Assembly: GCF_027409185.1 (NCBI RefSeq)
Contig: NC_084462.1
Coordinates: 185,880,071 to 185,944,070 of the forward strand
Origin: Cynocephalus volans
Lineage: Eukaryota > Chordata > Mammalia > Dermoptera > Cynocephalidae
Reading direction: 5' to 3'
DNA length: 64,000 bases
Positions within the stretch are counted from its first letter, which is position 1, and each line of letters starts with the position of its first letter. Under the pieces are notes generated by a model. It had not been told where the DNA came from. It saw only the letters and a list, made by a program, of their open reading frames with translations, and did not search any database. Made by a program: the position numbers and the translations under genes. Of this stretch, positions 11,291 through 22,715 are shown one piece after another.

Positions 11291-13880
11291 AAAATTAAGA
11301 AAAATATGAATGAATAGGAAAATAATGCCAATAAAAAATTAGATGAGAAAATTCTAATGAGGACAATTTTCTGGCTCTCATGGGTGAATGTGACATGAAG
11401 CAATCAACTTATTACCAAGAGGATTAGTGTTCGTCCCATGATGACAGATGGTGTCGTGTTTGTCACCGTCATCTCAGGCACTCAGTGTGAGGAGCTAGGC
11501 CAGTCATGGACTGAGCATCCCCCATCTTCAAACTTCATCTTGCATACTCAGGAAAGCCTGGTATAAACCGAGAAGGAACAAAGGTTGGTACAAAAATATC
11601 GATAGTTATATAAAGATCAATGACCTCATTCCCTGGACCCACTGACTTAGCAAAACCTGTTTTCCTCTCATGAGGTGCTGATACTCTCACATGTCAATGC
11701 ATTTGGTTGGACTTTAACATTATAATTGCCCTGAAAAGTTGTGTCATAGATTGTTAGAAAATTCCCTGAGAAAGTACAACATTAATTTTCAGGAAGATGT
11801 GGAAAAATATCAGGATGTGATGGAGTTGCCAAGTATAAATGCCAGAAAATAACTAACTAAAGAGGTTATTTCAAGAAGATGAGTGTCCAGGGAGGACCAA
11901 AGCTACAAAGGCTTCCAAAGTGTCGAGTAGACGGAGACCAAAGAAGAGCCATCAGATTTGTCATCTCAGAATGTTAATTCTATCAGTGAGAGCACAGAGT
12001 GGAATTGCTGGTGTGGACAAAAATTAGAGCAAGTCCAAGAGAGAGTGAAACGTGTTTTACCTGAAGACATTCGGGATACTCACATTTTCAGTTTGTGTGT
12101 GAGGACCCAGAGGTACAGTCCTCCTAAATGGAGGGTTTTTTTTTTTTTTTTTAAGACGAATACCAAACGTGTGTTGTTAATAAAATCACTCAGGATATGG
12201 CCACGTATAGGACTGCATAAGTGACAGTGGCACCCAGGGGTCACTGTGGACCACACAGTCCATGTGATCATTCTTCTTTACTCAGAATCTTTTCCATCCA
12301 CCACAGTTTGGGATGGGGAAGCTCAAGTTTGAGGTCAGTGTTTTACTCTATGAAGAAAAGAAGAAAACTAGGACACAGATGTTGAAAAAATCTTCCAAAA
12401 TTCACAATGTCCTGTTTATGACAAATTTGGTAGTATAGGACCTAGATTTAATATTTACACTTTTTTGTGTTTAGCAATATGCCTGTGCAATAAAGTTAAT
12501 TGGTACTTTTAGAGAGTGTCAGTGAGTGTGTATATACTGTCAGAAAGGCATTATTTTAAAACAATATTAAAATTACACTCACTTTAAAAAGTCACCTTTT
12601 AATATATGTGCTACACTATCACCTATTCAATAAAAGAAGACAATAATGTATCTACTTTTCTGCAAAAACAGTTTTTTGATTCAATGGGGTTATCTGACAT
12701 TTTCCAGAAGGGTTTGTTTTGTCAAATGAATATAAAACTTTAACTGGCTCATGTAGAAATTGGAAATCTTGGCTATTCTACATAATGGTTGGGTGGGGCC
12801 TGCCTGGCATATAGCAGACTCTAAAACTCATATTATTATTTTTATAGAAGAACATAGTGCAGTGCAGATGTAATAATGATTTATTGCCTCATGTCTGATA
12901 GTCTTTGTTCATGTTGTTATAATTTAAAATAAAATAATCACAACTTCTGTTCTGTGAAATGAATGTACTCAAAACAGTCTTTGAGACACTGCTTCTTTGT
13001 GTTTCACTTCCCCTGCCATATGTGAAGAAAAGTTAAGAAAATCTAAAAGAAAAGATGTATGCTTGGTTAAAATACACATTTTCTGCCCTTTGTCCAACTT
13101 CTTAAATAGAATGCTTAGATCCTTTGCATTTAGTATATTTTCTTTGTTTTTATAAAAGCTTTTCAGAGTTTTAGATTAGTCTTGTAGCCCTTCCTCAGCT
13201 CTGTTCCATAACACTGGAACTCACAGATATTTGATTTCATATATGTGCTCTGCTCACTGGAGACAAACTTTATATTGAGGGTGACCTGGACCACCAACGC
13301 ATCACTGTGCAAACACAGCATCTCAGAGATTTGCGTAGCAGTGTGTCCTGCAGGTGGTGGAGCCATCTGTACATTATATGGCATAAGGTACGTGAGTTGT
13401 TCTAGGTGTTGTGGGGTCATTAGCCCCCTGTGCCTCCAACTTGATGCAGGATTGACCTGCACTAGTGCCTGAATTACATGGTTCTGCATGTGAGAGACAC
13501 ATGGGCTCAGCAGCACAGTGAGGAAGCTGCAGGTGACCCACTTCAGGTGACCTGTCCAGGGTGTCCATGGATGGAATGACACATACAATGCACATTAGGA
13601 GACAAAGTGGGGTTGGATGTTTGAAGATCAAATCTATTCGAGACCCTGAGAGGAAGAGGTAGTCTGTCTCAGTGAAGGTGTCCATGAAGGGACAAAAGCT
13701 TCTTCTCTGAGGCCAAAGAGTGTGAGCTTGGGACACAGAGCGACTGGACTATGCAGCTGTTTTTCTATGAGTGAAATTAGCTGCACAAAAGAGAAAGGAG
13801 AATCTTCAGGATGGTCTGTTTCTAGAGAATGAAACATGAGTCACAGGAACTCAGGAAGGAAATGACCCTAGTGAATCTTT
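11290..13880. other. V-V spacer without recognisable gene
   Basis: AT-rich intergenic sequence. A T-run lies at 12137-12152. Part of 13320-13450 faintly resembles 5820-5960. Frames such as 13163-13588 have no domain motif and are probably noise. Confidence 0.55.
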
Positions 13881-14030
13881 TTTTTTAAAATAGTTAATGT
13901 ATATATATATTTATATATTATTGGTTATGAATATTCATGAGATACAGAGCTGATTGTCACCCCTAGTGCCCAAGACGTGAAGTGCAGATTCGTGCTGGCA
14001 GCATGTGCATTGCCACATCTCATCTGCAAA
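13880..14030 (-). mobile_element. L1 3' UTR fragment, antisense
   Basis: A T-rich/AT run is followed by the reverse complement of the L1 3' end also seen at 29450 and 35890 (ATTCATGAGATACAGAGCTG). Only about 100-150 bp remain. It sits just downstream of the V segment at 14294. Confidence 0.7.
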
Positions 14031-14254
14031 ATGACCACATCAGATGCACCTTCATTACCCCTGAGGGCGTGAGGAATTAAAGACACAAGTAACAAGACAT
14101 AAAACGTCTCAGGGGACAGCTGAGAACTTGGAGAGTGGATGATTCCGTTGAACCCAACAGGAAGCCCAGGCCCCTCTGCACCTGCCCAAGGGAATCAGCC
14201 TTGAACTTGGTGGGTCCTGAGCGCCCCCTGCTGGTCCCGTGTGTCCCTGCAGTA

Positions 14255-14293
14255 GGTTCTTGTCTGGGCTCCCACTGACGTCCCCTCACTGTG
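14255..14293 (-). promoter_or_regulatory. 23-bp-spacer RSS of the IGHV3-like segment
   Basis: Perfect heptamer CACAGTG (14287-14293), exactly 23 bp spacer, nonamer ACAAGAACC (14255-14263; one mismatch to ACAAAAACC). It abuts the V exon end at 14294. This should be an efficient substrate for RAG joining to a D segment. Confidence 0.95.
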
Positions 14294-14753
14294 TCTCTCG
14301 CACAGTAATACGTGGCCGTGTCCTCAGCTCTCGCATTTTCAGTTTGCAGATACAGTGTGTTCTTGGCGTTTTCCCTGGAGATGGTGAATCGGCCCTTCAC
14401 GGAGTCTGCGTAGGATGTGCTACCACCACTCCCGCTAATGGCTGAGACCCACTCCAGCCCCTTCCCTGGAGCCTGGCGGACCCAGTGCATGCTGTAGTGT
14501 CTAAAGGTGAATCCAGAGGCGACACAGGTGAGTCTCAGAGACACCCCAGGCTTCACCAAGCCTCCCCCGGACTCCACCAGCTGCACCTCACACTGGACAC
14601 CTGCAAACACAGAGACACCCTGGTCAAAAAACTCTCACACGAATCCACTATTTCTCCCACCCATAACCGCACACATTCCCTATGTCTGTATTTCGCCTTA
14701 ATATGACCTTTTAATACAGCAAGAAGGAAAACGCAGCTCAGTCCAAACTCCAT
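14294..14753 (-). CDS. IGHV: IGHV segment, clan III (IGHV3-like), open and apparently functional
   Basis: The leader exon is 14708-14753 (ATG at 14751-14753; 15 codons plus one base, MEFGLS start typical of VH3). The intron is about 107 bp. The V exon is 14294-14600 (307 bp) and starts with the last 11 leader bases. The domain opens EVQLVESGG and has the first cysteine in [20 protein letters not shown] in FR2, a 17-residue CDR2 ending [18 protein letters not shown] in FR3, and YYCAR at the end. Both cysteines and the core tryptophan are present, and no stop or frameshift is visible. The protein would be the variable domain of heavy chain on the B-cell surface or in secreted antibody. Two oddities: the donor is GTCATA, weaker than the usual GTRAGT, and FR3 reads [11 protein letters not shown] where VH3 usually has an LQMNSLRAEDT-type stretch. 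Confidence 0.95.
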
Positions 14754-14877
14754 GGTGACTCGTCTGTGTTCAGTCCTGATCACCGAGTTGGAGCACCTGG
14801 GGATCTGGGGCTGGTTCTTGTCTCCCAGAGCTGCAGGGTCAGGGCTGGGCTGCTTTACATCAGCAGAGGGAGGCCCT

Positions 14878-14885
14878 ATTTGCAT
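14878..14885 (-). promoter_or_regulatory. IGHV octamer promoter element
   Basis: Perfect ATGCAAAT on the minus strand, 125 bp upstream of the leader ATG at 14753. It is expected to bind Oct-1/Oct-2 and set B-cell expression of the V segment. Confidence 0.9.
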
Positions 14886-14889
14886 GTCC

Positions 14890-16430
14890 TCCTGCTACAT
14901 AGCAGGCTCTGTGGTGGGAGCCTATGAAGAGGGCAGAGTCCAGAGCAGATGTGAGGGCTCCAGGGGAGTTTGGTGGCAATAACTATATTTGAGACAATGT
15001 TTTTTTATTATATAACTGTACCTTTTATACACACCTATAATCCAACTTATGTTATTTTTGCACAGAAACAAAGTATTTGAGTCACTTATGAATGGTAATT
15101 CTTTATATAGACGTACAGGTATAAACAAAACCTTCAAAAAATTATACACTGTATCCAGGAGTTCATGTACGGTCAGAGGGAGCCTCAGTGTCTGGGTCTG
15201 TGCTCCCCACCACGGATCCAACCCCAGGACAGAGCAGGGCCTTCCTAGTGACATTTGCCTAGTTAGTTTCTCCTTCCTGTAATAACACTTTGTGATTTTC
15301 CTGTGTTCTGTCTTTTATTCGCATCATACTTAGAGAACCAGAGTTCATGCAGATCCAATTTAAAGGATCTCTGAAATTATATGTTTCAGTATATCTCTAT
15401 CTCTCTTTCTGTATTGACACCTGGTTTTATTTGTAACCATCATAAGGAGCTATAATAGACAGAACACACTGCACATTTTTAAAGTGTGCACTTGATGAGT
15501 GCTGACATACATGTGCACCTGCACAGTCACCACCACAATGGAAATAGTGTACAAGTATTTAATCCCGAAGCATTTCCTGTTGTTTTTCTGATTTCTTCGT
15601 CCCACTGCTTACTTCCTCTCACCCTATGTCCAGGCAACTCGTGAACTTCTTTATGTTACTTCACAGTATTTTTTTCTCATCTAGAATTTAAGTCAATGGA
15701 ATATGCAGTCGCTGCATTTAATTCCTTGTTATACTTCCTCGAGATCTTGGTCCGAGATGCAATCTTTTTCTTGTGTGAATCAGACACTCATGGCTTTTAC
15801 TACGGAATAGTAATCCAATGTGTGAAAATGCTTCCTTTTCTCAGTTTACCTGTTGAGGGGAATTTGTATCATGCTCAGATTTTGGATATTATAAAGTAAG
15901 CTGCTCTTAGATTACAAATGTAGAGACTGAGTAAAACTGCTTTTTCTTATTCTTTCAACAAACACAACAATAATAGCAAGTGCATTGGATAAGTGGCAGA
16001 TTAGCATATTTTCTTAAACAAATCAAAGAGCAAAGTTAACAAGACAAACAGCAAACCTGAAATCTGGAGAGAGTAGTTTTCAGGGAAAAGAGGACCAAAC
16101 CTTAGCTCACCTGGGTCAGAGATCACTAGATGCCAAACACACTAGAATAAAGATGAAACTAGAAATATTTCATGAATTTCCAAATGTCCAGTGTGCTAAA
16201 GCATCAGAGTGTGAATCTGCCGGGATGCACATATCTGCAGGGATCCTAACTTCTTTCTAGCTTCTCCAGGGTTGGGGAGAATCACTCAGCTCTGGCCTCC
16301 TGGGGTGGTGCTCAAGGGGGAGAGGAGCAGCCCCCTGCCTAGTGCTCCAGCACCTCCTCCACCTCCTCCACACAACAAGTTATCAATGTGCACGGGAGGC
16401 AGCAAAGCCAATATTTACGCTTTACATTTT
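14890..16430. other. Spacer with an old L1-like fragment
   Basis: Upstream flank of the V segment. About 15380-15640 resembles the old L1 3'-UTR type that has a stretch around AAAGTGTGCACTTGATGAG and CACCACAATGGAAATAG. This is recognition from memory and moderate. The rest is unassigned; the 67-codon frame at 15696-15899 shows nothing familiar. Confidence 0.5.
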
Positions 16431-16900
16431 GAGAAACTGCTGAACAGTTCTTCAAAGTGGATATACAATTTTATGTTCTCACCAGCATTTTATGAACAAA
16501 CCAATTGCTCCAAATCTTCATCAATATCTCTTATTATTACTCACTTTTATCATATTCATACAACATGGCACAAAACAGAAACTTATAACATAAAAGAACC
16601 CGAATACTGAACACTGCATGTGATTAATTCCACTTATAAAAGTTACCTTGGATAGGCATCCATGGAGACAGAAATTAGGTTAGTGGTCACCTGGACTGGC
16701 ATAAGCAGGGGGAAGGGAGGACTGGAAAGTGACCCTGAAGAGACGTGTTCATTTTGGGATATTCAAAGAATCTAAAATTAAATTCTGTTGGTGGTTGCAC
16801 AAATACTGTTAATTATTTTGTGAGTAACATATACTGAAGTCTTCTAAACTGTACACTTTTATAGGTAGATTTTATCATAAGTAAAATATATTTCAATAAT
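16430..16900 (+). mobile_element. Old L1 3'-end fragments
   Basis: About 16430-16560 reads as antisense L1 ORF2. About 16600-16890 is the sense 3' UTR of an old L1 (ACTTATAAAAGTTACCTTGG, then GTACACTTTTATAGGT). The same old 3' UTR type recurs at 25430-26070 and 61800-62080. Confidence 0.65.
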
Positions 16901-17019
16901 TTATAAAAAAATCTATCATTAACTTTCATCAATTAATACAGTTGTACAATTTTTTACAGTTTATAACCCATATGAAACATACTTTTGTGAAACAAACAAC
17001 AAACATATTGTGATGTCAG

Positions 17020-17425
17020 TAATTTAAAGGATATGAGTGCATTGTCTATTTTCTCTTTTGTTCTCTGTGCTTTCTGGCTCATGTCCATAGAGTATGCGCA
17101 CACACCTAGTTCCTGAATTGTTTCACCTATATTTTGCCTTAGTAATTTTTCAGTTTCAGGTCTTATACTTAAGTCTTTAATCCACTTTGAGTTGAATTTG
17201 TATACGGTGTGAAGTAAATACCTAGTGTCATCCTTCTGCTTATGGACATCCAGTTTTCCCTGCATCACTTGCTGAGAGGAAGTCTTGTCCCCAATGTAGA
17301 TTTTTGTTGCCTTTGTCCAATATCAGATGGCTGTGAGCCTGAGGGGTGAGTTCTGTATTCTCAATTCTGCCCCACTGGTCTGAGTGTCTATAGTCAGTAC
17401 TAATAGTGTCTACAGTCAGTAACAA
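17020..17425 (-). mobile_element. L1 ORF2 C-terminal fragment, antisense
   Basis: Reverse complement of the L1 ORF2 3' region. The minus-strand frame at 16954-17268 contains KWIKDLSIRPETEKLLR and NIGETIQELG, close to the usual ORF2 C-terminal text. Truncated on both sides. Confidence 0.8.
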
Positions 17426-17588
17426 TACGTTTCAAAATAGCAAGGAGAGTAAGTTTCAACTGTCTTCCCTCAAAGATTATAATGTGATGTGATGCATATA
17501 TTGACCTTGTTCCAGTTGTCGAGAAAACAAAACATCGCTAAAGCCAAAATGTCTCATTAGATTAGTTCTACTATGTTTCCATTTGTAT

Positions 17589-18117
17589 TGTCAGGGCTAG
17601 TGCTCAGACCTTTCAAACCCATTGTACAAACTGGGTGACAAACCCCTCACATGCCAGGCTGGGTCACCAGACACTTCACACACAGCTCCATGCTACATAA
17701 TTGGGAAAGGTCCCGGTACCATTGGCAGATGACATGAGCTCCATCTTCAGCAACAGCAGCAGCAGCTTTCAGGTCCAGCAGCTGACAAGTCTGGTGGTGG
17801 CAGAGGTGGTGGTGGCAGCGGCCTTGCAGAGGGCCCCAGGGGCACTGGCAGAAACAGCTTGGATCAACACCCTCCAGCAGCAGTAGAGGCTTCCCCATGG
17901 TCCCTGTGGGCATCCCAGGGGTGGGGGGAGCACCGTGGGTCAGAGCCACTCATCCTTTATACTTCAGTCCATAACCCAGGTCACCTGGGTGCACGTGTGC
18001 AATTACATTAGACAGTAACCAAGGAACACCTGGGCGCACGTGCACATTTACATCAAATGCTCCGCAATATTTTGAACATCTGAGGGGTCCTGACCATTTT
18101 CCTATATTTTCCCAACA
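17589..18117 (-). mobile_element. Solo LTR, ERVL-like, minus strand
   Basis: About 529 bp bounded by TG and CA in LTR fashion: minus-strand start TGTTGGGAAAA, plus-side edge TGTCAGGGCTAG. It is homologous to 55126-55596 and partly to 57607-57770, where an ERV interior is attached. No interior is seen here, so this is a solo LTR. I found no clear target-site duplication. A CAG/GGT-rich trinucleotide segment at 17750-17830 is part of the LTR. Confidence 0.7.
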
Positions 18118-18287
18118 GATCTAATTATTCCACATTATATACATTTATCAAAACATAATTCTGTTCCCCACAAATGAATACAATTATGATCTGTCACATA
18201 AGATGGTATTAATAACAAGTGATTGAGATATAGCATCTCTCAGATAACTGAGTGGTAAAGGATCAAGGTGTCCCTCAGAATCATGAA

Positions 18288-19972
18288 TGAGCTGAGGACA
18301 GCGGGCTGCACAGATTCTAGTCGCCACCTTCAATGTGACAAGTGGAAGTAAACAAGCAGCAACCAGAAGGAGACATCAACACAGCCCTTTTCTACAGGTG
18401 TGACACAAGGAGTCCTGGGTTCAGGTCTCACACATAAGCTTGGACATCATCACTCCCACACAGACAACAATAAAAACATGGAAAAAAAATGAAAATTGGT
18501 GACAATTCTTATATCTGTAAAAGAAGTGAAGTCACAGGGTGAACTGCTGTTGTCAAAACTGAAGATGCAGCCAGGAAGACACAGAGGGTCATAACCTGTC
18601 AGATTAGAAACTCATGAGCAGAAACCTCCGTGGGATCCAGGACTGGGGGAGAAAAACCAGAGCTGCAGCTGAAGAATTGCTGAAGACTCAGAGCTGGGAA
18701 GTCTGAGAGTTGGGTGCAGCCCAGTGCAATGGTCTCAGGGATCCCCAAACTTTAAACTCTACCTCAGGGTCCCAACCGTGTTCTCGTAGAAAATATCAGA
18801 GAAGAATCCTGATGTTCACAGCAGAGAAAGGGAGGAAGGAGCCGTTCTGAAATACCCCAGAGCATGACCTTCTCTATAAGACGCCTTGACCTTAGGAGAA
18901 GCGAGTTTAGCTGATCCTAATGGACTGCAGATTCATCAGAGAATCATTGACCTGAGAGAAGAGAAAAAACGAATCCCCTCCCCTTCCCGCAAGAGACTTG
19001 CAGTGTCCCCTAAAGGAGGGTAAAGGGAGCAGCACTTGGGAAGGTCCCACCCAGGACATGGCTCACTACAGGACAGAACTCATCCTAGGACTGTGCACTG
19101 CTTCCCTACCCCACACCTTACCCACATCCACAGGGCTTCTGTATCATGACAGAGAAAAACTAAAACATAACATGCACCTTAGACACGATTTAAGAAGTGT
19201 CCATGAAAATGTGGTCCACAGAGGAGACAAAAACAAGGAAGTCAGGGGACATTTTATGGAGTCTGTTGCTCGTCTTGTCATCTTATCATGTCTTGACTTT
19301 GAGAGACCAACCCCAAAATTCAGCCCAGCAGGGCTCTGTTGGTTTTTAGCTCTGTGCTTGTCACCCTGAATCCTCCACATGGAAATAGAAGAGCTGTGTC
19401 TGGCCCTCAGGCATCTGCTTCTCCATCCAGGACACTGAGGAACGGGAAGAGAGTGACAAACCCTGAACATCAATGTCCACAGTGTGGATGAGGATCCAGA
19501 GGCTAAACTGCCTCATTGAGGATAGAGACGCCATGGGCAGGGATCCAGTAGGATGATAGTAACCACGTGGCTGTAGCTGCACTTTGTATACGGAAAAATG
19601 CTGATTTAGGTACAGGGTCCTCAGGACTAATCTAAAGTTTCAGGAAAATAATACTAGATCATAATGATTTGTGTGTCAGGAAAAAAATGGGTCATGAAAA
19701 ATCCTGAGAAAGAAAAGTCCCCAGTGAAAAGAACCTTCTCATCTGCACATGAGAAAAGTTAGTTCCCTCTGTGTTGCCTGCAGCGAGGATGTGAGAAATT
19801 AGAGTCACAAAGAACAAAGTAGGACATGACCCTGAGGGACATCTGAGAGTCAGCAGAGCAGAGGAAACCTCAGATCCCAAGAGGAACCTCCCATGCCCTC
19901 TCTGCACCTGCTCCATGGGGCACAGGAGCTGGGTGGGCCTTGAGTGCCCCCTGCAGCCCAGACCCCTCCTGT
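18288..19972. repeat. Segmental duplication, copy 2 (V segment missing)
   Basis: Aligns base for base with 1-1687 in the same orientation. Homology ends at 19972, within the CTCCTGT stretch that in copy 1 lies just before the RSS nonamer (1700). From 19973 the sequence is antisense L1 instead of RSS and V exon. The copy therefore keeps a V 3' flank but has no V segment. Confidence 0.92.
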
Positions 19973-22040
19973 TTAAAGTCAGGTAGTGCTATGTCTCCAC
20001 CTTTATTTTTTGGCTCAGGATTGTTTGGCTATGTGTGGTCTTTTGTTTTTCCATATAAATGTCTGGATAGCTTTTTCCATCTCAGAGAAAAATGTCATTG
20101 GAATTTTGATGGGGATTGCATCAAATCTGTAGATCACTTTGGGTAATATAGACATTTTCATAATGTTAATTCTTCCAATTCAAGAGCAAGGGATATCTTT
20201 CCATCTTCTCATGTCCTCCTAATTTCTCTCAACAGTGCTTTGTTGTTCTCTTCGTCGAGATTTTTCACATCCTTGGTCAGTTTTATTCCTAAGTATTTTA
20301 TTTTTTTGCTGGCTATTGTAAATGAGCAAGCTTTCTTGATTTCTTTTTCTGCAGAATCACTGTTGGATCACACAAATGCTACTGATTTTTGTGTGTAGAT
20401 TTTGTATCCTGAAACTTTGCTAAAATCAATTATCAACTCTAGGATTATTTTTACTTTTTTGTAGTGGCTTTAGGCTGTTCAATATATAGGATCATATCAA
20501 CCACAAAAAGGGACAGGTTGACTTCATCCTCTCCAATCTGGATGCCCTTTATTTCCTTCTCTTTTCTGATTGCTCTGGCTAGTACTTCCAACACTATGTT
20601 GAACAGGAGTGGTCAGAGTGGGCATCCTTGTCTAGTTCCTGTTCTTAAGGAATAAGCTTTTACCTTTTCCCCATTCAGGATGATATTGACAGTGGGCTTA
20701 CCATATATGGCTTTAATTATGTTGAGATACTTTCCATCTATACCTAACTTGTAGAGAGTCTTTATCATGAAAGGATGTTGAATTTTATCAGATGCTTTTT
20801 CAGCTTCTATAGAGATGATCATATGGTTTTTGTCTTTGTTTTTATTGAAGTGGTGTATTCCATTTATTGATTTGCATACGTTGAACCAACCTTGCATCCC
20901 TGGGATGAATCCCACTTGATCATGGTTTATAATTTTCTGTTTGTGTTGCTGTATTCTGTTAGCTAGCATTTTATTGAGGATTTTTGCATCTATATTCATC
21001 AAGGATATTGGCCTGTAGTTTTCTTTTCTTTTTTTTTTTTTTTTTTTTTTTTTTTTGTCCTTTTTCTGTGACCATGCTCAGTCAGTGAGTGAACCGGCCA
21101 TCCCTATAGAGGATCCAAACCCGCGGCGGGAGCGCTGCTGCGCTCCCCAACGCCACACTCTCCCGAGTGAGCCACCGGGTCGGCCCTAGTTTTCTATTTT
21201 TGATGCATCTTTGCCCGCTTTTGTTATCAGGGTGACGTCTGCCACATAGAATGAGTTTGGGAGAATGTCCTCTGTTTCAATCTTTTGGAACAGTTTGTAG
21301 AGTATTGGTATCAGTTCCTTTTTGAAGGTTTGGTAGAATTCTGCAGTGAACCCATCCAGTCCTGGGCTTTTCTTTGTTGGGAGCCTTCTGATAACAGGTT
21401 CAATATCTTTTATTGTTATTGATCTGTTCAGATTTTCTATATCTTCTTGGCTCAGTTTTGGTAGTTTGTTTGCATCCAGAAATTTATCCATTACCTCAAG
21501 TTTTTCAAATTTGTTTGCATATAGGTGTTTATGGTAGTCTCTGATGATTCTTTGTATTTCTGAGGTGCCAGTTGTAATATCACCTTTTTCATTTCTAATT
21601 TTTGTTATTTGAGTCTTCTGTCTTCTTTTGTAGTTAATCTTGCTAGACGTTTGCCAATTTATCTTTTCAAAAAACAAACTTTTTGTTTCATTGATCTTTT
21701 GCATTGTTTTTTGGGTTTCTATCTCATACAATTATGCTTTCATCTTAATTATTTCTTTCCATCTACTACCTTTAGGTTTGGATTGTTCTTGTTTTTCTAG
21801 ATCTTTAAGGTGAAGTGTTAGGTTGTTTATTTGCCATCTTTCCATTCTTCTGAAGTAAGCATTTAGTGTGACAAATTTCCCTCTTAATACTGCTTTTGCA
21901 GTATCCCACCAGTTTTGGTATGATGTGTCATAATTTTCATTAGTTTCAAGACATTTTTTGACTTCATGTTTAATTTCATCTTGGACCCATATATCATTAA
22001 GTAGATGTTGTTTAAATTCCATGTGTTTGTATGGAAGAAA
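19973..22040 (-). mobile_element. L1, antisense, lacking its 3' end
   Basis: Minus-strand ORF2 from near the endonuclease/RT border (frame 21732-22043) through the RT domain (frames 21186-21731 and 20613-21002, with [12 protein letters not shown] and GTRQGCPL landmarks) and further 3' to 19973. The ORF2 C-terminus, 3' UTR and poly-A are absent. The low-coordinate edge is therefore a deletion or recombination joint, not a normal insertion end. A SINE splits it at 21026-21187. Confidence 0.88.
21026..21187 (-). mobile_element. tRNA-Ile-like SINE with poly-A tail and target-site duplication
   Basis: Minus-strand body of about 125 bp (about 21060-21186). It has an A-box-like GTGGCTCACTCGGG, a B-box-like GGGTTTGGATCC, a second half that partly repeats the tRNA-like start (GATGGCCGGTTCACTCACTG), and a poly-A tail (T-run 21032-21055 on plus). 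Flanks share TAGTTTTCT (about 21017-21025 and 21187-21195), a target-site duplication inside the L1. The A/B boxes would be an internal pol III promoter. The head resembles tRNA-Ile-derived SINEs; family name not certain. Confidence 0.88.
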
Positions 22041-22715
22041 CAATAATTCTTATAATAATATTACATTTCAGAAGGGCAGAGCAGACCTGTGGTTACTAGA
22101 AGCAGGAAAGAGGTTGGGGAAAAATGAGTAGTTTGTTTATGGACACATGCCAGCCCAATAGAAAAAATAAGTTCTGTGGTTGTACATTTGAGTTAGGCCT
22201 CTGCAATTAACCTTCATTTACTGCATGTTATCCAATGGCTAGAAGAGAGGAGTTAGAATGTCATCATCACAAAGAAGTGATTTGATTTTGTAAAGATAAA
22301 TATGATAGTTACCTTGATTGATCATCACACATTATGTAATGTATTGCTATTCAACTCTGTAACCGTCAAATATGTATAATCAATATGTTTAAAAATAATT
22401 AAGTAATTAAAAATATTGGAAAGAACATGTGATCATGAGGACACCATGATCTATAAATAATGTTTTGAGATTGAATCTCTAGGATGACTGTGACTGGGAA
22501 CTGTTGTTCAGAGTCTCCTGCAGGTTAGAGCCTGACGAACATTTGGAGGGGAATGTTAAATGATATTTGTGAAAGGCCAGGGAAATATATTAGGCTTCTG
22601 TGTCATGTCTCAAAGACCGAACTAGTATGAACTTTTACTGCCATAGCAGAGCTTCAGTTTATTGCAGGAGACTCTGTAACCAAATAATTAACTAAACTGA
22701 AAGCAACTACTCCTC
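22040..22715 (+). repeat. Duplicated block, unit A part 1 (old L1 3' UTR and flank)
   Basis: Homologous to 53480-54150 over its whole length, for example the stretch around GATCATGAGGACACCATGAT in both. The first 350 bp look like an old L1 3' UTR. The rest is a shared flank that I cannot name. Same orientation in both copies. Confidence 0.85.

Noticed and set aside
17701-17886. Small Ser/Gln/Val-rich protein
   Set aside because: Lies within a solo LTR and comes from a CAG/GGT-rich stretch.
21056-21187. Possible tRNA gene
   Set aside because: A/B-box-like text and a tRNA-like head belong to a SINE with a poly-A tail and target-site duplication, and the tRNA fold is not kept.
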